Source of the DNA: an uncultured Muribaculaceae bacterium
Lineage (GTDB): Bacteria > Bacteroidota > Bacteroidia > Bacteroidales > Muribaculaceae
DNA length: 53,943 bases
Assembly: GCA_910579675.1 (NCBI GenBank)
Contig: CAJTUF010000016.1
Span: 23,038-76,980, forward strand
Reading direction: 5' to 3'
Of this stretch, positions 38,401 through 46,760 are shown one piece after another (position 1 is the stretch's first letter; the number at the start of each line of letters is the position of its first letter). The position numbers were made by a program, and so were the translations under genes. The notes beneath the pieces were generated by a model. That model was not told the origin of the DNA, ran no database searches, and saw only the letters and a program-made list of their open reading frames with translations.

Positions 38401-38738
38401 TTTATTTCAAGAGGAGTGCCGGACCACTCCACCGTCACCGGGTTATAGCCGACATAGGAGATCTTTATTTTGGAACCAACGGCAACTTTAGCGATAGAAA
38501 ACTGTCCGTTGAGGTTGGTAGAGGCACCGAGCTGGGTACCCTCCACGATGATCGATGCTCCGATCAGAGGCTCGTCCTGCTCGTCGAGCACGGTGCCTGT
38601 GCATACACCTGTCTCGGGAGCGGGAGCTATCAGACTGGAATTACCCCCCCCTATTGGATGGGCATTGGCCTGAAATCCAAATGGATACGCCACGCATCCT
38701 GCGAGTAGGAGCATTGCCGGATAGAAATTCTTTTTCAT
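35496..38738 (-). CDS. SusC/RagA-family TonB-dependent outer-membrane transporter
   Basis: This 1080-residue importer has a signal peptide ending near FQANA, a carboxypeptidase-like domain (about residues 46-120, GTVLDEQDEPLIGASIIVEG), a plug (from about 127, VVIGFGVQKKSDLTGS) with the SusC-family signature AIYGARAAAGVVLVTTK, and a barrel ending in VTF. The downstream susD gene (33-base gap) completes the pair. No sigma/anti-sigma, hybrid two-component or SusR-type regulator lies beside it. An isolated hairpin (38865-38902) separates it from the export operon upstream. Confidence 0.96.
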   Translation of the reverse strand: MKKNFYPAMLLLAGCVAYPFGFQANAHPIGGGNSSLIAPAPETGVCTGTVLDEQDEPLIGASIIVEGTQLGASTNLNGQFSIAKVAVGSKIKISYVGYNPVTVEWSGTPLEIKMEPNSSALDEVVVIGFGVQKKSDLTGSVSQVSMDKVLGDRPVINAAAALQGAIPGLMISGSSGPGQSKNINIRGDLSINGGSPLVLIDNVEGSISQLSPDDIETVTVLKDASAAAIYGARAAAGVVLVTTKRPKEDTRFNLTYSFSQGWERSLNRPEQAPLLDYISAYREAGYSNQYWAGDGNLDTWEELIGQYRNGSLEGVYDNGIYKHTDGRIYYLKESDVQGAILGTGALSNHNVAVSGGTQKIRFRMAGNYSRENGPLITDKDLYVRKAISSFISADITDWYTQELNMFYTHTKNTGLAGNIRDPYATRLISWYPVDGYMPADFLTNSDEDLIIDSPKNSYMVSPVANNTHSIPRIQVKTILKPLKNWTITGEYTYNQDTYDYKTYTGVITYADVQLAKKTYPTDPTKDVYGICKDLTKYNALNLYTNYLLDLGKNHFTVMLGFNQESYSYSRLYPSIQGQAVITVPSFGGGTGEKTINESYSEYTIRGGFGRITYNFDERYLLTLSGRYDGSSKFPKSNRFGFFPSVSAAWRVTQESFMEGTRSWLDELKPRLSYGSIGNQAISPYGFVANMSIGQSTTWLDGGNKVTVIGVPGLVRGNYTWETVKTFNVGVDFGMLNGRLRGTFEWYRRSTSGMLAAGSELPSTVGASAPLQNVADMRTDGYELSLNWQDRIGEWSYRVGFNIYDHMSKITKFDNKTGALSQWYEGRELNQIWGYVSDGYYTIDDFDIDKARKGTWELKEGVTSIQGVIVRPGDEKFKDLNGDGIINTGASTVDDPGDRKVIGNSTSRFQFGANAGVSWKGFDLDIMLQGVGKRDYWLGSHAMFPFGGAGADGVFHPIYYNQTDYWTAKSYDPESPDYMVAANPDAKLFRIYGQEGNVSSNTRTSDKYLQNAAYLRIKNLTLGYTFPAKWMNKLSISQFRVYGSVENLHTFTSLPKGYDPESMSWSYPFYRTWSVGASVTF

Positions 38739-38864
38739 GGATTAAGGTAGTGAATGATGAAAATGATAGATGGGATAAGCGATATCCTGTCGCAAAGAAA
38801 CGAAAAAAATGGTAAACGAATGTGAATACAGGAGCGCAAATTGGCAAAATATGTTGCATAACAT

Positions 38865-38902
38865 AAAAAATGGGCAAGCCTCAGAGGAGAGGTCTTGCCC
38901 AT
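38865..38902 (-). terminator. Intrinsic terminator after the TolC-like gene
   Basis: On the minus strand ATGGGCAAGACC pairs with GGCTTGCCCAT (one bulge) and is followed by TTTTTT (plus-strand 38865-38870). It lies 26 bases beyond the stop at 38929, at the end of the five-gene export operon and upstream of susC. Confidence 0.8.
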
Positions 38903-38928
38903 TTAAGCTATAATGGAGGAGGTTGAGA

Positions 38929-40443
38929 TCAGTGCCTGACGGCTTGCTCGAAGTCGGATTCGAGTGGGGAGCCTGCAACGAAGTCCCAGAGGGTGATGGA
39001 ACGTATCTGATAGTAATAATACCAATAGTTGAAGAGCTCGTTGATGTAGGCCCGGCGGGCCTCATCTTTCGACGACTGGGAGTCGTTGAGGTCGAGGGTT
39101 GAGATGCGTCCTATGAGGTAGGTCTCCACATTGGTGTCGTAGCGGCGCGAGGCAATGGTGTCGGCGCGTTCGGCAATGTCGAGCTGCTGCCGCTGATTGG
39201 AAAAACGCTCCACAAGCACGAATAGATCCTGGGTGAAGGTGAGTTTTTCCTGCCTCAGGCGAGCGGCCACAACATCGCGGTTGCTCTCGGCCACCTTGAC
39301 GCGTCCGCGCCTCTTGCCCCAGTCGATGAGCGGAATGGAGATGCCCACTTCCACCACTTGATTGTCTTTGAGATCGCGGTAGGCATTGCCGAAGGTGTGG
39401 TCGGCACCGGTGTAGCCCACCGATGCGCGTAGAGATATCGAGCGCAGGTTGCCCTTTGCCTTAGCCACCTCATAGTCGGCTTCGAGCTGGCGGCGGCGCA
39501 GGTTGGCGGCGAGTTTGTTTCGTTCGAGAGCCTTGTCGAGCACGTCGGGATAGTCGAGCTCCACATCCGGTGCTTCCGACGGCACTATGGGTATTATCTC
39601 TGTGGATTCGTCGAAGTCGAGGAATGCTCGCAGGCGGAACATGGCGGCGCGCTCGTCGCTGAGGCCGTCGGTGAGGGCCGATCGGGCGTTGAGCAGGTTG
39701 AGCTCCATCTGCAGCAGATCGTTTTTGGAGATCTGACCCATCGATCGCTTCTCCTGGGCCACGGCGTAGAGCTTTTCGGCGTTGGCGAGGTTCTGGCGTG
39801 CTGAGGCCACATTCTCGCGGGCGAGCAGGAGGGTGAAGTAGTAGTTGATGGTCGATAGAGCCACCTGCTCCGAAGCGGTCATGAACTGGGCCTTGGCCTC
39901 GCGGTAGCGCACCGGCTCGATGCGGCGGTTCCACTTGGCGGTGTTGGCGGCAAATATAGGCTGCTCAAGAGTCAGGGCCACGGGGATTGACATGAAGCGG
40001 TTGTAGGTGGTGCCCGAAAACTGCCTCAGGAAGTCGATCTGCGAGCTGAGCGAGAGCTTGCCTCCGGTAGCCCAGATGGTCTGGCTGAGCGAGAGATTGC
40101 CCGACGCCTGGAGGTTGTTGGTCGACACGAAGCTGTAGTTGCCGCTCTCGTCCATATAGGGGGTGAACTGCTTGACGTAAGATGGGGCAGTAGCGCCGAG
40201 AATCACCTCGGGGAGGAGATCGGCCCGGTAGGAGCGGTATTCCCAATAGGCCGATTTGAGCTCGCCGAGAGCCACGGCGGCATCGAGGCTGGTGGCCCTT
40301 GCGCGTGCAATGGCCTCGTCGAGCGAGAGAGTTAAGCCGGAGGCCGGCTCATCGGCCGCCGCAGCCATAGATGTGGCGGCTGCGGCGACTGATGCTATCA
40401 TGAAAAAGCCTGTGCGTGATATTAAGCGGGATATGATCGACAT
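38929..40443 (-). CDS. TolC-family outer-membrane efflux protein
   Basis: This 504-residue protein has a signal peptide (MSIISRLISRTGFFMIASVAAAATS to about residue 30) and two halves of long helical hairpins with interposed strands, as in the outer-membrane exit ducts of tripartite pumps. Typical segments are ANAEKLYAVAQEKRSMGQISKNDLLQ and its counterpart VETYLIGRISTLDLNDSQ. It is last in an operon with adaptor, ATPase and two permeases, which assigns it to a MacAB/ABC-type exporter rather than an RND pump. Confidence 0.92.
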   Translation of the reverse strand: MSIISRLISRTGFFMIASVAAAATSMAAAADEPASGLTLSLDEAIARARATSLDAAVALGELKSAYWEYRSYRADLLPEVILGATAPSYVKQFTPYMDESGNYSFVSTNNLQASGNLSLSQTIWATGGKLSLSSQIDFLRQFSGTTYNRFMSIPVALTLEQPIFAANTAKWNRRIEPVRYREAKAQFMTASEQVALSTINYYFTLLLARENVASARQNLANAEKLYAVAQEKRSMGQISKNDLLQMELNLLNARSALTDGLSDERAAMFRLRAFLDFDESTEIIPIVPSEAPDVELDYPDVLDKALERNKLAANLRRRQLEADYEVAKAKGNLRSISLRASVGYTGADHTFGNAYRDLKDNQVVEVGISIPLIDWGKRRGRVKVAESNRDVVAARLRQEKLTFTQDLFVLVERFSNQRQQLDIAERADTIASRRYDTNVETYLIGRISTLDLNDSQSSKDEARRAYINELFNYWYYYYQIRSITLWDFVAGSPLESDFEQAVRH

Positions 40444-40492
40444 ATCAGGATAATCGGGATTGTGGGTTGAAAATGAAGGGGAGATGGATGGA

Positions 40493-41785
40493 TCATTCGT
40501 CCTGAAGGGCTTGTGCGGGGTCGATCGACATGGCTCGCCATGCGGGATACCATGTGCCGAGGATCACCATGCAGCACATTATGACGAAGGTGATGCCGAG
40601 AGTCCATGGATAGGCTTGCCATACACCGTAGCCGGGGATAAAGGTGGAGCGGTAGTCGCTGAATTCGCCGAGCTCGAAGTGGACCAGCAGCCAGTCGAGG
40701 CCGATGGAGAGCACCACACCGACAGAAAGGAGCAGGATGCCCTCGCCCATGAGGCGGCGCAGGATGTCGGCGTTGCGTGCGCCATTGACTTTTCTGACGG
40801 CTATCTCGGAGGTGCGCTCCTGAGTGCGGAACCAGAAGGTGCCGAGGATGCCGAGGAAAATGGAGATGAGCAGAAACGAGAGTATGACGAGGAGATTGCG
40901 CTGGACTTCTCTTATCTCGCGCTGGTTGGCCTCGCGGAGCGCGTCGGCCGTGACAAACTTGGCGAGCGATATGTTGCCGGCCTGAAACTCACTCCGGTGG
41001 GATGAGAAATAGTCGAGAAACTCGCCCATCTGCCCGGGGCGTACCTTCACGGCTATATCGCCGGGGATCACACTGTCGTAGGGCATGACAGGGATGAAAA
41101 ATTCGCTCCGGTAGGCGGGCTCGTAGTCGTTGCGGCGGGTGTTTTCGACCACACCACCAATCTTGAATACGCGGGCGGAGTCGCCGCCAAAGAAGAAGCC
41201 CTGCCCTACGAGGTCGGTGGCGGGCACGTTGTTGAGCGCTTCCTTGTTGCCGCTCAGATTGACGGCACCTCGCTCGATGATCAGTTCGCCGCGTTCAAGA
41301 GCCTTGCGGATATCGGCGCGCGAGCGGCCGTCGATGGGGTCGAGCATCAGGATATCGACCATCTCGGGGGTGATTATGCGCATATTACCGGTGATAAAAA
41401 GTGAATCGCCGCGGTCGAGCTCGCGCAGTGAGTTGCCCATGAAGTTGTAGTTGTAGGGCATGGTGTTGTTGCCGTGGCCCACGGCTTCGACCATAGGGAG
41501 GTTGCGGAGATGGTTGAGTATGCTCTGCAGACCGGAATACTGATACTCGGTCTTGGTGGAGCCTTCGGGCGCCTCGCGGTAGAGGGGGCCGCCGCTGATT
41601 TCGGTGGGGTTGGCCACGGCTACATTTTCAATATGATAGCCGTTGGGCAGATTGCGCTGACCGTATTGCAGAAACACCATGTCGGTGAGATACCACACGG
41701 CGGTGGCCACGATCATCATTTCTATGATGAGCCAGATATTTGAACGCCATTGGGCGCAGGTTTGCTTTATGAGTTTGCGTGACAT
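40493..41785 (-). CDS. MacB/FtsX-type ABC permease (second of two)
   Basis: This 430-residue inner-membrane protein has one N-terminal helix (about residues 17-36), a large periplasmic domain (about 40-280), and three C-terminal helices with the FtsX-family stretch IAVRKVNGARNADILRRLMGEG between helices. The ending MSIDPAQALQDE (WRAMSIDPAQAL) is characteristic of MacB/FtsX permeases. The ATPase is a separate gene. It has diverged from its neighbour permease, so the transporter is probably a heterodimer. Confidence 0.92.
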   Translation of the reverse strand: MSRKLIKQTCAQWRSNIWLIIEMMIVATAVWYLTDMVFLQYGQRNLPNGYHIENVAVANPTEISGGPLYREAPEGSTKTEYQYSGLQSILNHLRNLPMVEAVGHGNNTMPYNYNFMGNSLRELDRGDSLFITGNMRIITPEMVDILMLDPIDGRSRADIRKALERGELIIERGAVNLSGNKEALNNVPATDLVGQGFFFGGDSARVFKIGGVVENTRRNDYEPAYRSEFFIPVMPYDSVIPGDIAVKVRPGQMGEFLDYFSSHRSEFQAGNISLAKFVTADALREANQREIREVQRNLLVILSFLLISIFLGILGTFWFRTQERTSEIAVRKVNGARNADILRRLMGEGILLLSVGVVLSIGLDWLLVHFELGEFSDYRSTFIPGYGVWQAYPWTLGITFVIMCCMVILGTWYPAWRAMSIDPAQALQDE

Positions 41786-41833
41786 AGTTGGGGATATGAT
41801 TGCAGAGTGAGTGAGGCAACGTAAATGTGAGGG

Positions 41834-43123
41834 TCAGCTGCGGCGTCCGGCGATGGCCTCGACAGGATTGACGCGGGCAGCGTGGATGGCCGGGATAAAA
41901 GTCGACAGGATGTTGAGCACGAAAGCTATCAGCACGGCAAATCCAACCGTAGGCCAGTTGATGAGGATGAGTGGCGAGAATGTTGCGCTGATGCCATAGT
42001 CGCTTATATGGAAGAGCATGTCGGAGCAGAGCCATGCGATGCCGAAGCTGAGCAGGAGGCCGATGGAGGCGCCGATGAGAGTCACCACAAAGTTTTCGGC
42101 GAGAAGTTCGGCAAAGATGCGGCTGCGGTGGGCGCCGAAGGCGCGGCGCACGCCTATCTCGGAGGTGCGGTGGCGGAGGCGCGAGTTGGTGATGGAGCTG
42201 AGATTGATGGCCGGCACGAGGATGAGCATCAGGTATATCACCAGATTGGTGCGCCACGACGTGTCTTCGGCCTCTGAGTTGCTGCCTTGGGTCGAGACGG
42301 CCTCACCGAGAGTCATAGGGCCGCCATGATATATCGGACGAAGGTTGTCGGGTTTCAGCTCCGCTTCAAGGCGGCGGTAACGCTCCTTGACCTGCTCCTT
42401 GAGCTGCTCGGCAGTGGTGCCCGGCTTGGCCATGATGGCCACTACTGTTGCTCCGAAATGCGGGCTCCAGGTGCCGTCCTGACTGAGGGTAGGGAAGGCG
42501 GTGTAGGGACCGAAGATGTCGCCGTAGGCATAGGAGGCGAGAGGGGTGTGGTCTTCCACGATGCCCACCACGGTAGCCTCGCGGTCGCCCATCACAATGA
42601 TGCGGCCAAGGGCATCGTCGGGCGAGAGGCCGAGCAACTCTGCTGCGGCGCTGCGCGTGAGCACCACTTCGGGTATGCCGCTCTCCACCGCGCCATCGCT
42701 GTAGGGGCGTCCGGCGATAAAGGTGTGGTCAAACACGCTCCAGAAGGCGCCGTCGGCGAGTTTGTGGCGCAGGAGTATTGATGTGCTGCCGTTGGAAACA
42801 AGGGTCTCCTCCTCCCAGGGTTGCATGAGGAAGGCGATGGTGTCGACTCCTTCGAGACCTCCGTAGATCTTGCGGGCCATAGCCGAGGAGAGGCCGGAAG
42901 AGCTTGCGCTCTGACCCTCGATCTGGGCTTCGTGGAAGTAGCGGCCTATGAAGAGATTGTCGCGGCAGCTCTCGGGGGCAAACGGAACCGACTTGACCTG
43001 CGAGGTCATCATTACAATCATGGCGAGAAACACGGCAAAAGCTGTGCCGAATATCGAGAGAGCCCCGACGAGCGGCTGCTGGCGTATCTCGCTCAGGGCG
43101 CGTCGTATGATAGAAAAATTCAT
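41834..43123 (-). CDS. MacB/FtsX-type ABC permease (first of two)
   Basis: This 429-residue inner-membrane permease has the same plan as the next gene: N-terminal helix (about residues 19-40), periplasmic MacB-like core domain, three C-terminal helices, the loop SEIGVRRAFGAHRSRIFAELLAEN, and the C-terminal ARVNPVEAIAGRRS. Two consecutive permease genes with one ATPase gene suggest a heterodimeric membrane part. The 48-base gap to the second permease and the 45-base gap after the ATPase fit one operon. Confidence 0.92.
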   Translation of the reverse strand: MNFSIIRRALSEIRQQPLVGALSIFGTAFAVFLAMIVMMTSQVKSVPFAPESCRDNLFIGRYFHEAQIEGQSASSSGLSSAMARKIYGGLEGVDTIAFLMQPWEEETLVSNGSTSILLRHKLADGAFWSVFDHTFIAGRPYSDGAVESGIPEVVLTRSAAAELLGLSPDDALGRIIVMGDREATVVGIVEDHTPLASYAYGDIFGPYTAFPTLSQDGTWSPHFGATVVAIMAKPGTTAEQLKEQVKERYRRLEAELKPDNLRPIYHGGPMTLGEAVSTQGSNSEAEDTSWRTNLVIYLMLILVPAINLSSITNSRLRHRTSEIGVRRAFGAHRSRIFAELLAENFVVTLIGASIGLLLSFGIAWLCSDMLFHISDYGISATFSPLILINWPTVGFAVLIAFVLNILSTFIPAIHAARVNPVEAIAGRRS

Positions 43124-43168
43124 TGCAGTGGCGTGTAGGATGGAAATATGGATGGAGAGGATAGGATA

Positions 43169-43843
<675 letters not shown>

Positions 43844-43904
43844 GGTTGTGAAAAAAATGGTGTGAGAGGAATGATTTTATTCAGTTGACTGGATGATGGT
43901 GGTG

Positions 43905-45164
43905 TTATTTGAGGGAGAGGGTGCGCTTGGAGCGGTAGTCCTTCATATCGGAGGTCACTATCTGCTCGCCGGGCTTCAGGCCACCGGTGACTTCAACGAA
44001 GTCGTAGCCCCCCTCGCCGAGGGTCACAGTGCGCCTTGAGATCGACTTTCCGTCGGGGTCGAGCACCCATAGCTCGGTCTCTCCGGCTCCGGTGTAGTAG
44101 GATCCGTTGGGGATACGGGTCACGTCGGTGCCGTCAAGGAGGTCGGTCATAACATATACTTCGGTGCGAAGGCCGGGGCGCAGACGCGGTGCGGAGGGAT
44201 CGTCGAGAGCGACGGTGAAGTGTATCACACCCCCCTGACTCTGGGGATTGACTCCGGTGACGCGTCCGGTGAGAGGCTGGGAGCGCCCTATGCGTATGAT
44301 CACATTGACACCGGGCACCACGCGGTCGACATAGCTGTCGGCAATCTCGCCCTCGATCTTGAATTGGCTCAGATCGGCCACCGTGGCAATCTTTTCGCCG
44401 GGTGAGATCTGACGGCCTATGTCGCTGATGATAGATGTGAGGATGGCTGAGCGGGGTGAGCGTATGCGGGCCTGGTCGAGCTGCCGCTGCTTCTCGGCCA
44501 TATTCTTGTCGAAGACGCTCATGTCGAGGCGGCGCGAATTGCCTTCGGCCTCGCGGATGCGCTTCTCGCTGTCGAGCTGCCGGCGTAGTTGGTCGAGTTC
44601 GAGCACTCCGGTGTTCCATGCGAGTTCGGCCTGAGCCACCTTCTCGCCGGTGCCCGACCCGAGTGAGTCGAGCCGCCTCTCGGCTTCGAGCTCGGCGCGG
44701 AGCCGGCTCACGGCCATCTCCTTGATGCTGATGCGCATCTCGAGGTCGGCGAGAGCGGTGCGGTCGGCCATGGCATCTTTTTCAGCCGCGAGGCTCTTTA
44801 TGGCTCGCTGGTCGGCGAGGTTGGAGAGTTCGGTTTCGGCCGAACCGAGATCAAGTAGGAGCAGCGGGGAGCCTTCGGCCACAGAGTCGCCTGCCGAGGC
44901 ATAGACCTCGACAATGCGTGAAGCTATGGGCGATGTGATGATCTGCTCGTAGGCGGGCACTACTTTGCCGGAGGCTGAGAGCGAAGTCTCGACCCGTCCG
45001 GTCGACACCTCGGCAAAAGAGAGTATTGAGCGCTCCACCTTGGCTCGCGACAAGGTGAGGCCTACAGCTACTGCGGCTACAACCACGAGGGCTATCGAGC
45101 CGTTGATGATGATTTTGCGGCGCAGGCGTGCGCGGCGTTGGCTGAGAGGTATTTCTTTATCCAT
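43905..45164 (-). CDS. Periplasmic adaptor (membrane fusion protein) of a MacA-like exporter
   Basis: This 419-residue protein has an N-terminal membrane anchor (about residues 20-38), a split lipoyl/barrel-sandwich domain, a long coiled-coil hairpin (about 105-225, Glu/Arg/Leu rich), a beta-barrel region (IEGEIADSYVDRVVPGVNVII) and a C-terminal membrane-proximal domain. It bridges the inner-membrane permeases to the TolC-like duct. It is the first gene of the export operon. A 16-bp palindrome and 9-bp repeats lie 115-180 bases upstream and could hold an operator. Confidence 0.93.
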   Translation of the reverse strand: MDKEIPLSQRRARLRRKIIINGSIALVVVAAVAVGLTLSRAKVERSILSFAEVSTGRVETSLSASGKVVPAYEQIITSPIASRIVEVYASAGDSVAEGSPLLLLDLGSAETELSNLADQRAIKSLAAEKDAMADRTALADLEMRISIKEMAVSRLRAELEAERRLDSLGSGTGEKVAQAELAWNTGVLELDQLRRQLDSEKRIREAEGNSRRLDMSVFDKNMAEKQRQLDQARIRSPRSAILTSIISDIGRQISPGEKIATVADLSQFKIEGEIADSYVDRVVPGVNVIIRIGRSQPLTGRVTGVNPQSQGGVIHFTVALDDPSAPRLRPGLRTEVYVMTDLLDGTDVTRIPNGSYYTGAGETELWVLDPDGKSISRRTVTLGEGGYDFVEVTGGLKPGEQIVTSDMKDYRSKRTLSLK

Positions 45165-45278
45165 TTGTGAGATGTTGGCATAATGAAGAGATCGCGTGGG
45201 GTCTCATGCCAAAATATCTGCAAATGGTGTGCCAGAGTGGTAAATTGCTGATAATCAATAGTGGGTTGTCGGAGCGGG

Positions 45279-45294
45279 TGTCCGATATCGGACA
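45279..45294. promoter_or_regulatory. 16-bp perfect palindrome upstream of the export operon
   Basis: TGTCCGATATCGGACA is a perfect palindrome in the 171-base gap between tilS and the adaptor gene. A second palindrome TTGTCCGGACAA follows at 45296-45307 with the same TGTCC/GGACA half-sites. A dimeric regulator site is plausible; no regulator gene is adjacent. Confidence 0.6.
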
Positions 45295-45298
45295 GTTG

Positions 45299-45343
45299 TC
45301 CGGACAAGTCGGACAAGTCGGACACTTCAGACAGGTCAGGATC
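45299..45343. repeat. 9-bp degenerate tandem repeat
   Basis: Five 9-bp units follow one another: TCCGGACAA, GTCGGACAA, GTCGGACAC, TTCAGACAG, GTCAGGATC. The first overlaps a palindrome and the last runs into the 3' end of tilS. The shared GGACA core matches the half-site of the palindrome at 45279. Confidence 0.7.
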
Positions 45344-46640
45344 GGGGAGGATTGTTGAGACACTCCACTCTGACGAAGCGGCGTGTGAGGGGCCCTACGG
45401 TGTAGCGGCTCGATGCTCTCACACCTCCGGCAAATATTATCTCGTCGTCGGCCAGAAGGAGGCTCACAGCGGGGCGGTCGCCCGCATCGATGCGCGCTTC
45501 GACAAAGAGGTCGCTCAAGAGCTTTGAGCCGCGCATCCCGAAGGGGTGCATGCGGTCGCCCCGGCGCCATGTGCGCGAGGTGAGGTTGCGGTCGAGCACC
45601 GCCACGTCGAAATAGGCCACGGCGTCGTTGCGCTCCGGGGCAAACTCCTCGATGGGGTGGACAGTGATGGCAAACGGGAAGTCGGGAATGGCGCGGCGTG
45701 AGCGCTCTCGTCGTGTCAGCTTGCCGTCTGGACTCACCGAATAGGTGTAGGCTGAGCCGTCGAAGTGTGAGCCCGACGAAGCCGTCATGATGTCGGAGGC
45801 CGCTGAGCGTGAGATGCCGTCGGCGCGCAGGTGCTCATAGATGATGAGAGGCGCTGAGTCGGGCCAGCGCCGGGCGAGGGCGCGCAGATCAATGCGCCCA
45901 TCGGCGTCGGAACACTCCTCTATGGCTCTGGCGACGGCGAGGCGGTAAAAGCGCGAGGTCTCATCAAGCTGTGCGGCGGTGGTCATGATGCCATCTTTAG
46001 CCGAGGCCACGGCCTGGGTCATGGCTGGGATAGCTATGTTGCGGAGGCGGTTGCGCACATAGTCGTTGCCTCCGTTGGTAGAGTCGGTCACAAAGTCGAT
46101 CCTGCGGGCCTTGAGGTAGTCGAGGATCTCCTTGCGCGAAGAGTTGAGCAGAGGGCGTGCAATGTCGTCGCGTCGGAGCCCCATGCCGGTGAGTCCGGCG
46201 ATGCCGGTGCCACGGGTGAGGTTGAGGAGCACTGTCTCCACATTGTCGTCGCGGTGATGCCCCACGGCTATGGCCTGAGCTCCCCGCTCGCGGGCTATCT
46301 CTCTCATCCATGCGTAGCGGGTGGTGCGGCAAGCCATCTCAAGACTACCGCCGTTTTCGCGTCTGAAAGCGGCTATGTCGAAGTCGGTGGCTACAAACGC
46401 TGCGCCGAGCCTGAGAGCCATGCGGCGGGCAAAGGAGGCGTCGCGGTTGCTCTCGTCGCCCCGGAGATGGAAGTTGGCGTGGGCGGCTATACATTCATAG
46501 CCGAGAGTGGTGAGCACGGAGAGGAGCGCCACCGAGTCGGGACCTCCGCTGAGCCCCACCACCACGGGTCCGGCGGCGGGGTCGAGAATCGCAGTGTCGT
46601 GAATCAGCGCCTCTATGCGCTCGTCCAATGGATATTTCAT
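45336..46640 (-). CDS. tilS: tRNA(Ile)-lysidine synthetase
   Basis: This 434-residue enzyme attaches lysine to C34 of the CAU-anticodon isoleucine tRNA, an essential step for AUA decoding. The PP-loop ATP site SGGPDS is at residues 31-36 in VVVGLSGGPDSVALLSVL. Further family motifs are HANFHLRGDESNRD, AVGHHRDDNVETVLLNL and GLTGM. A C-terminal domain near residues 360-430 (WRRGDRMHPFGMRGSKLLSDLF) is the TilS substrate-binding part. The gene stands alone between the barrel-protein gene and the export operon. Confidence 0.95.
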   Translation of the reverse strand: MKYPLDERIEALIHDTAILDPAAGPVVVGLSGGPDSVALLSVLTTLGYECIAAHANFHLRGDESNRDASFARRMALRLGAAFVATDFDIAAFRRENGGSLEMACRTTRYAWMREIARERGAQAIAVGHHRDDNVETVLLNLTRGTGIAGLTGMGLRRDDIARPLLNSSRKEILDYLKARRIDFVTDSTNGGNDYVRNRLRNIAIPAMTQAVASAKDGIMTTAAQLDETSRFYRLAVARAIEECSDADGRIDLRALARRWPDSAPLIIYEHLRADGISRSAASDIMTASSGSHFDGSAYTYSVSPDGKLTRRERSRRAIPDFPFAITVHPIEEFAPERNDAVAYFDVAVLDRNLTSRTWRRGDRMHPFGMRGSKLLSDLFVEARIDAGDRPAVSLLLADDEIIFAGGVRASSRYTVGPLTRRFVRVECLNNPPRS

Positions 46641-46668
46641 ATTGTAGCCTGAGAAGTGGATTAGGCTG

Positions 46669-46676
46669 CAAAGTTA
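46669..46676 (-). promoter_or_regulatory. -7 box of tilS
   Basis: The minus strand reads TAACTTTG, matching TAnnTTTG, 29 bases before the tilS ATG at 46640. A -33 TTTG at the right distance is not evident. Confidence 0.5.
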
Positions 46677-46711
46677 TAAAATAATCTCGGCACGGATAGC
46701 AGAATGAAAGC

Positions 46712-46740
46712 AAAAAAGCTCCCGGGAGGGGAGCTTTTTT
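46712..46740. terminator. Bidirectional intrinsic terminator between the barrel protein and tilS
   Basis: AAAAAAGCTCCC pairs with GGGGAGCTTTTTT across a short loop. The stem is flanked by an A-run on the left and a T-run on the right, so it can act on either strand. It lies just past the stop of the minus-strand gene at 46761. Confidence 0.88.
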
Positions 46741-46760
46741 ATATGGATCACAGGGGTGGA

